NCBI GenBank assembly: GCA_016870235.1
Contig: VGCB01000062.1
Location: 1-9,444, forward strand
DNA from: Actinomycetota bacterium
Lineage (GTDB): Bacteria > Actinomycetota > Thermoleophilia > Gaiellales > Gaiellaceae
DNA: 9,444 bases
Reading direction: 5' to 3'
Made by a program: the position numbers and the translations under genes. Below are positions 5,724-9,444 of this stretch, in pieces; position 1 is the first letter of the stretch, and each line of letters begins with the position of its first letter. The notes beneath the pieces were generated by a model that saw nothing but the letters and a program-made list of their open reading frames with translations, did no database searches and was not told the DNA's origin.

Positions 5724-5930
5724 GTGGATCTCCGACTGGCACCGGATCCCGACGCGGTAACCGTGACCGCGGTCGCGCAGGCGGTCGCCGAGGCCGGTGT
5801 CGACCTCGCCGCGCCTCCCGCGGGCTACCGGAGCGCCTGGCGCCGGGCCGCGCTGCTCGAGGCCGCGTACCACAGCGACCCGGTCGCCGAGGTTCCCGCC
5901 GACCGACCGCTCCCGGCCTCGGCCCGATAG
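5724..5930 (+). CDS. Small protein, 68 aa; possible acyl-CoA carboxylase epsilon-like subunit
   Basis: The reading frame has strongly G/C-ending codons like its neighbours and a GTG start six nt after a TAGGCT element, so it is probably a real gene. The product has a short strand (LRLAP), a helix-forming stretch (VTAVAQAVAEAG), an Ala/Pro linker (LAAPPAG), a second helix starting SAWRRAALLEAA, and a loose Pro-rich tail. It is soluble, with no signal peptide. The order strand, helix, Ala/Pro linker and SAW-motif resembles the small epsilon subunits (AccE/PccE) of actinobacterial acyl-CoA carboxylases. An alpha subunit is encoded about 560 bp away on the same strand, separated by the oppositely oriented pgsA. 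The resemblance is weak and the function should be treated as unknown. It ends one base before the pgsA stop on the other strand. Confidence 0.62.
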   Translation: MDLRLAPDPDAVTVTAVAQAVAEAGVDLAAPPAGYRSAWRRAALLEAAYHSDPVAEVPADRPLPASAR

Positions 5931-5931
5931 C

Positions 5932-6471
5932 TCAGGGGACGGAGCCGCGCAGCACGCGCGGCGCCACCCGCGCGTAGTCGAGCCCCGAGACCCATGTCAG
6001 CACGAGCGCGAGCAGGACGAACCACCAGGCGACGTCGTGGCTCCAGGCGCCGGCGGCGGCGAACCCGCCGACCCCTGCCGCAACCGCCTGCGCCCACGTC
6101 TTCAGCTTCCCGAGGTCACGGGCGCCCATCACGATCCCACGCTCGATCGCCGCCAGTCGCAGGCCCGACACCGCGAGCTCGCGGACGACGATGAGCGCGA
6201 TCATCCAGGCGGGCGCGACGCCCTCCTCGACGAGCATGACGAGCGCGGCCATCACGAGCACCTTGTCCGCGATCGGGTCGAGGAGCTTGCCGAGCGGCGA
6301 GGTCTGGTTCCAGCGGCGCGCGAGCCAGCCGTCGACCTGGTCGGTCGCCATCGCGACGATGAAGACGACGGTCGCCCAGTAGGCGTGATCCGCGAAGTCG
6401 AGCGCGAAGAGCAGCACGACGACGGGGACGGCGACGGCCCGCGCGACGGTCAACTGATCCGGAACGGTCAC
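5932..6471 (-). CDS. pgsA: CDP-diacylglycerol--glycerol-3-phosphate 3-phosphatidyltransferase
   Basis: This 179-aa integral membrane enzyme condenses CDP-diacylglycerol with glycerol 3-phosphate to phosphatidylglycerol phosphate, the committed step to phosphatidylglycerol and cardiolipin. The CDP-alcohol phosphotransferase motif D-x2-D-G-x2-A-R-x8-G-x3-D-x3-D is complete: Asp44, Asp47, Gly48, Ala51, Arg52, Gly61, Asp65, Asp69. The start MTVPDQLTVARAVAVPVVV matches PgsA, and ARDLGKLKTWAQAVA (117-131) is the PgsA-specific block that separates it from other family members. Several hydrophobic helices follow. The GTG at 6471 is the first possible start, as an in-frame TGA lies just upstream. TATTCT (6486-6481) stands nine bases before it and TTGTCG lies 16 bp further up, inside the accC frame. 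Convergent with the 68-aa gene, with a single base between stops. Confidence 0.9.
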   Translation of the reverse strand: MTVPDQLTVARAVAVPVVVLLFALDFADHAYWATVVFIVAMATDQVDGWLARRWNQTSPLGKLLDPIADKVLVMAALVMLVEEGVAPAWMIALIVVRELAVSGLRLAAIERGIVMGARDLGKLKTWAQAVAAGVGGFAAAGAWSHDVAWWFVLLALVLTWVSGLDYARVAPRVLRGSVP

Positions 6472-6494
6472 GGTTCAGGGAGAATACGTCGCCG
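6472..6494. promoter_or_regulatory. 23-bp divergent start region of pgsA and the carboxylase gene
   Basis: Only 23 bp separate the GTG of pgsA from the ATG of the carboxylase gene. On the minus strand TATTCT (6486-6481) with TTGTCG (6508-6503) at a 16-bp spacing is a plausible pgsA promoter, giving a leader of about three bases. On the plus strand AGGGAG (6477-6482) is a possible but distant ribosome-binding site (12 nt) for the carboxylase; its promoter must lie within pgsA and I could not identify it. Confidence 0.4.
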
Positions 6495-8288
6495 ATGGGC
6501 TTCGACAAGGTCATGGTCGCGAACCGGGGCGAGATCGCCGTCCGGATCTTCCGCACGCTGCGAGAGCTCGGGCTGGGCTGCGTCGCCGTCTACTCCGACG
6601 CCGACCGTGGCCGTCAGCACGCCGAGGTCGCCGACGAGGCCTATCGGATCGGGCCGGGCCCCGCGGCCGAGAGCTACCTCCTGGTCGACGTTCTCGTCGA
6701 GACGGCGCTCCGCTCGGGCGCCGGCGCCGTCCATCCGGGCTACGGCTTCCTCGCCGAGAACGCCGTCTTCGCCCAGGCCGTCGAGGACGCAGGCCTCGTC
6801 TGGATCGGGCCGCCGCCGTCGGCGATCGAGCTGATGGGCTCGAAGACCGCTGCCCGCACGGCGATGCGCGAAGCGGGCGTCCCGATCATCCCCGGCGCCA
6901 CGAAGCCGGTCGAGTCGGTCGACGAGATCCTCGCGCTCGGCGCGGAGGTCGGCTACCCGCTGATCGTGAAGGCGGCCGCCGGCGGCGGCGGCAAGGGCAT
7001 GAAGCTCGTCGAGGCGCCCGAGGAGGCGGAGAAGGCGTACGAGTCAGCCCAGCGGGAGGGTCTCAAGTTCTTCGCCGACGCCTCCGTCTACGTCGAGCGC
7101 TATCTCGTCGACCCGCGCCACGTCGAGGTGCAGGTGCTCGCCGACGGGCACGGCAACGTCATCCACCTCGGCGAGCGCGACTGCACGATCCAGCGCCGTC
7201 ATCAGAAGCTGATCGAGGAGACGCCCTCGCCCGGCGTCAGCGACGAGCTGCGGGCGCGGATCGGCCAGATCGGGGTCGACGCCGCCCGCGCAGCGGGCTA
7301 CCGGTCGGCCGGGACGATCGAGGGGCTGCTGACGGCCGAGGGGCAGTACTACTTCATGGAGATGAACACGCGCATCCAGGTGGAGCACACGGTCACCGAG
7401 GAGGTGACCGGGCTCGACCTCGTGCGCGAGCAGGTGATGGTGGCGCTCGGGCACCCGCTGTCGGTCACGCAGGAGCAGGTGCAGCTCCGCGGGCACGCGT
7501 TCGAGTGCCGCATCAACGCGGAGGACGTCGCCGCGGGCTTTCTGCCGGCGCCGGGCCTGATCACGGCGTACCACGAGCCCTCCGGCCCCGGTGTCCGCGT
7601 CGACTCCGGCGTCCGCGCGGGCGACGAGATCAGCGGGCTCTACGACCCGATGATCGCCAAGCTGATCGTCCGCGACACGAACCGCGAGACCGCGCGGAAG
7701 CGGATGCTCCGAGCGCTCGAGGAGTTCGTGATCGGCGGCCCGCCGACGCTGATCGGCTTCCACCGGGCGATGCTCCAGCACCCCGGGTTCATCGCCGGGG
7801 AGACGTGTCACGGCGCCGCCGAGTCGGAGGAGATCGCCGCGCAGGCGACCGCCTACGAGCAGGAGCTGGCCGCGAAGGCGGCAGCGCTGACGACGGCCTC
7901 CGGGAATGGTGCGGCCTCGAGGGCGGTGGACAGGCTCGTCGCGGTCGAGGTCGACGGCCGCTCCTTTGACGTCCGGCTGCACGTGCCCGAGGCGCCGTGG
8001 GCCGAGTCCGCGCGCCGTCACGCCGAGCGCGAGCAGGGTCTCTCGAGCGGCGCCGGCGGGGCGATCGTGAGCCCGATGCAGGGCACGGTGCTCAAGGTCG
8101 GCGTCGAGATCGGGCAGGAGGTCCATCCCGGCCATGTCGTCGCGATCGTCGAGGCGATGAAGATGGAGAACGAGGTCGTCGCACACGCCGCCGGCGTCGT
8201 CGACAGCGTCTCCGTCGCCGTCGGTCAGGGCGTCTCGAACGGCCAGGTGATCTGCGTGGTCACGACGGACGGCGCGATCCCGGAGTAG
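6495..8288 (+). CDS. Acyl-CoA carboxylase alpha subunit (biotin carboxylase + biotin carrier protein)
   Basis: This 597-aa cytosolic protein joins a biotin carboxylase to a biotin carrier domain, as in actinobacterial AccA/PccA-type alpha subunits. It carboxylates biotin with ATP and bicarbonate for transfer to acetyl- or propionyl-CoA by a separate beta subunit, not encoded here. The carboxylase begins FDKVMVANRGEIAVRIFR (3-20). The ATP-grasp glycine loop is KAAAGGGGKGMKLV (159-172). RRHQKLIEETPSP (234-246) and FMEMNTRIQVEHTVTE (287-302) carry catalytic residues. The carrier domain ends the protein, with biotinylated Lys556 in VEAMKMENEV. A region of about 60-80 residues links them (about 445-520). 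The usual Pro of VEHPVTE is Thr299. The length is normal for the family. Substrate (acetyl- or propionyl-CoA) cannot be told from the alpha subunit. The 3' end overlaps the convergent NRPS gene by 29 bp. Confidence 0.92.
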   Translation: MGFDKVMVANRGEIAVRIFRTLRELGLGCVAVYSDADRGRQHAEVADEAYRIGPGPAAESYLLVDVLVETALRSGAGAVHPGYGFLAENAVFAQAVEDAGLVWIGPPPSAIELMGSKTAARTAMREAGVPIIPGATKPVESVDEILALGAEVGYPLIVKAAAGGGGKGMKLVEAPEEAEKAYESAQREGLKFFADASVYVERYLVDPRHVEVQVLADGHGNVIHLGERDCTIQRRHQKLIEETPSPGVSDELRARIGQIGVDAARAAGYRSAGTIEGLLTAEGQYYFMEMNTRIQVEHTVTEEVTGLDLVREQVMVALGHPLSVTQEQVQLRGHAFECRINAEDVAAGFLPAPGLITAYHEPSGPGVRVDSGVRAGDEISGLYDPMIAKLIVRDTNRETARKRMLRALEEFVIGGPPTLIGFHRAMLQHPGFIAGETCHGAAESEEIAAQATAYEQELAAKAAALTTASGNGAASRAVDRLVAVEVDGRSFDVRLHVPEAPWAESARRHAEREQGLSSGAGGAIVSPMQGTVLKVGVEIGQEVHPGHVVAIVEAMKMENEVVAHAAGVVDSVSVAVGQGVSNGQVICVVTTDGAIPE

Positions 8289-9444
8289 CGTCGGCGGCGG
8301 CCAGCGCGGCGCCGACGGCAGCGGCAAGTCCCGCGAGCTCGGCTGTGACCGCCGTCCGGTGGTCCCCGGGCACCGGCGTCACCTCGACGGCGGGCGCGTA
8401 GCCGCTCCAGCCGGCGCGGAACTCCTCGACCGTGGGGTGGAGCGGCTCGTCGACCGGCCAGAGGATCCGGAGCGTCGCCGAGACAGGGGACGGGACGAAC
8501 CCGGCTGCGGCCGGGTAGCGGTCGCTCGTTTGGGCGACCCGGTGTCCGCGGATCAGCCGCGAGAGCCGCCCGTCGCGTCCGTAGAGGAAGGGGCCGACGC
8601 GTCGTGCGATCGCCGCGCGAAGCCCCGGCACGGCGCCGATCCGGCGGGTCACGGCGGCCACGAGCAGCCGGGCAGGTCTCGGTGGGACGGAGACGGTGCC
8701 GCCGCCGGGCGGAAAGGTGTCGAGCAGGAGGACGTGGGGCACCTCGACCCCGATCGCGGGGAGGCGATGCGCCAGCTCGAGCGCGAGCAGGCCGCCCGCG
8801 CCGCAGTACCCAGCGACCACGCAGACGTCCGAGAGGTTCCCCGCGAGCTCCGCGACCCGTCTCGAGGCGACGTCGTCCATCGTCCTCCCGGGGTCGTCCG
8901 GATCCCACGTCACCGCGATCATCGGCGTCCCGGGCAGGAGGCGGGCGAGCTCGCGGCAGAAGAGCCCGCCGCCGGCGAGCTCCCCCGTCGAGAACACGAG
9001 GGTCGGGCCCGAACCCTCCTGGATCGCGGTCACGTTCTGCCGCCCGCCGACCTGGATCAGCGCGGCGAGCTCGGCGACCGTCGCGGCATGCACGAGCGCC
9101 GAGTCGGGGAGGTGCGACCGGAGGTGCGCCTCGGCCCGAGCCAGCATCTCGGCCGCGAGCAGCGAGTCTCCGCCGAGCTCGCGGAAGCCGTCGTCGACGC
9201 CGACCTCGTCGAGCGCGAGGACATCCGCCCAGATCGCGGCGAGCGCCTCCTCCAGGTCCGAGCCGGGGGCGCGATACGGCGTGTCGAGCGCCGGCCGCGC
9301 TCCGGTCGGGGGCGGGAGCGCGCCCGTGTCGACCTTGCCGTTCTCGCCGAGCGGGAGCGCGTCGACGACGACGAAGTCGGTCGGCACGCTCGCGGCCGGG
9401 ACCTCGCGCTCGACCGCAGCCCGGAGCGCCGACACGCTCGGCCG
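8260..9444 (-). CDS. NRPS C-terminal part: adenylation tail, carrier domain and thioesterase (partial)
   Basis: The frame is open to the right edge, so this is the last part of a larger nonribosomal peptide synthetase. Residues are numbered from the GTG codon at 9435, which is probably internal. The adenylation-domain end comes first (LPLGENGKVD, catalytic Lys34 of motif A10). A peptidyl carrier domain follows at about 58-128 with DDGFRELGGDSLLAAEML, Ser91 being the phosphopantetheine site. A type I thioesterase fills the rest (about 143-391), with Asp239 in LLLDTFPP and His359 in PGDHRTAV. The nucleophile motif reads VAGYCGAGG: Cys211 replaces the usual Ser, and the residue two after it is Ala rather than Gly. 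An active Cys-Asp-His enzyme is plausible. The thioesterase shows this is the terminal module of an assembly line; the product is unknown. It converges on the carboxylase gene with 29 bp of overlap. Confidence 0.88.
   Translation of the reverse strand, partial: RPSVSALRAAVEREVPAASVPTDFVVVDALPLGENGKVDTGALPPPTGARPALDTPYRAPGSDLEEALAAIWADVLALDEVGVDDGFRELGGDSLLAAEMLARAEAHLRSHLPDSALVHAATVAELAALIQVGGRQNVTAIQEGSGPTLVFSTGELAGGGLFCRELARLLPGTPMIAVTWDPDDPGRTMDDVASRRVAELAGNLSDVCVVAGYCGAGGLLALELAHRLPAIGVEVPHVLLLDTFPPGGGTVSVPPRPARLLVAAVTRRIGAVPGLRAAIARRVGPFLYGRDGRLSRLIRGHRVAQTSDRYPAAAGFVPSPVSATLRILWPVDEPLHPTVEEFRAGWSGYAPAVEVTPVPGDHRTAVTAELAGLAAAVGAALAAADATPGSRRPS

Noticed and set aside
4264..5760. 498-codon plus-strand open frame
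   Set aside because: It lies antisense to cysT and the binding-protein gene, whose conserved motifs are on the minus strand.
5589..5873. 94-codon minus-strand frame across the sulfate promoter
   Set aside because: It overlaps the promoter and the 68-aa gene, has no domain and its codon use is unlike coding sequence here.
7044..8327. 427-codon minus-strand open frame
   Set aside because: It is antisense to the acyl-CoA carboxylase alpha subunit; the translation is His/Asp/Arg-rich noise.

Overview
The window is very GC-rich (roughly 70% by eye) and tightly packed. Its genes include GTG starts, three apparently leaderless starts, a fused biotin carboxylase/biotin carrier protein of the actinobacterial acyl-CoA carboxylase alpha type, an actinobacterial-style phosphatidyltransferase and the end of a nonribosomal peptide synthetase. 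Together these point to an actinomycetote, plausibly of the Thermoleophilia or a similar deep, GC-rich lineage; the class is an inference.

Layout: (1) 1-345 is a gene-free, structure-rich spacer. It holds two inverted copies of a 7-bp-stem hairpin, a pair of mutually exclusive hairpins, and three tandem ~61-bp repeats that each fold into a hairpin. (2) 346-1554 (-) is an M29-family aminopeptidase, divergent from an Rrf2-family regulator (1603-2013, +). (3) 2010-5592 (-) is a complete sulfate ABC transporter operon in the order binding protein, cysT, cysW, cysA, with each gene overlapping the next. The binding-protein frame is broken by a single in-frame TGA, although the sequence after it is still clearly the C-terminus of the family. 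(4) 5593-5723 is the AT-richer control region of that operon, with a recognisable promoter overlapped by a 14-bp perfect palindrome. (5) 5724-5930 (+) encodes a 68-aa protein that faintly resembles acyl-CoA carboxylase epsilon subunits. (6) 5932-6471 (-) is pgsA (phosphatidylglycerophosphate synthase). (7) 6495-8288 (+) is the acyl-CoA carboxylase alpha subunit. (8) 8260-9444 (-) is the C-terminal end of an NRPS (adenylation-domain tail, carrier domain, thioesterase), cut off by the right edge. Its thioesterase has cysteine where the family usually has serine.

How it fits together: the transporter would import sulfate for cysteine synthesis, and the convergent Rrf2 regulator is a reasonable candidate to control it, because Rrf2 proteins such as CymR govern sulfur genes elsewhere. 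pgsA and the carboxylase both serve membrane lipid metabolism (anionic phospholipid and malonyl-/methylmalonyl-CoA supply) and share a 23-bp divergent start region. Three convergent gene pairs meet with no room for terminators.

The most notable items are the in-frame TGA in the sulfate-binding protein, the cysteine thioesterase, the covarying repeated hairpins at the left end, the repeated TANNNT-N6-start layout, and the palindrome over the sulfate promoter. I saw no CRISPR array, tRNA, rRNA, transposase or phage gene.
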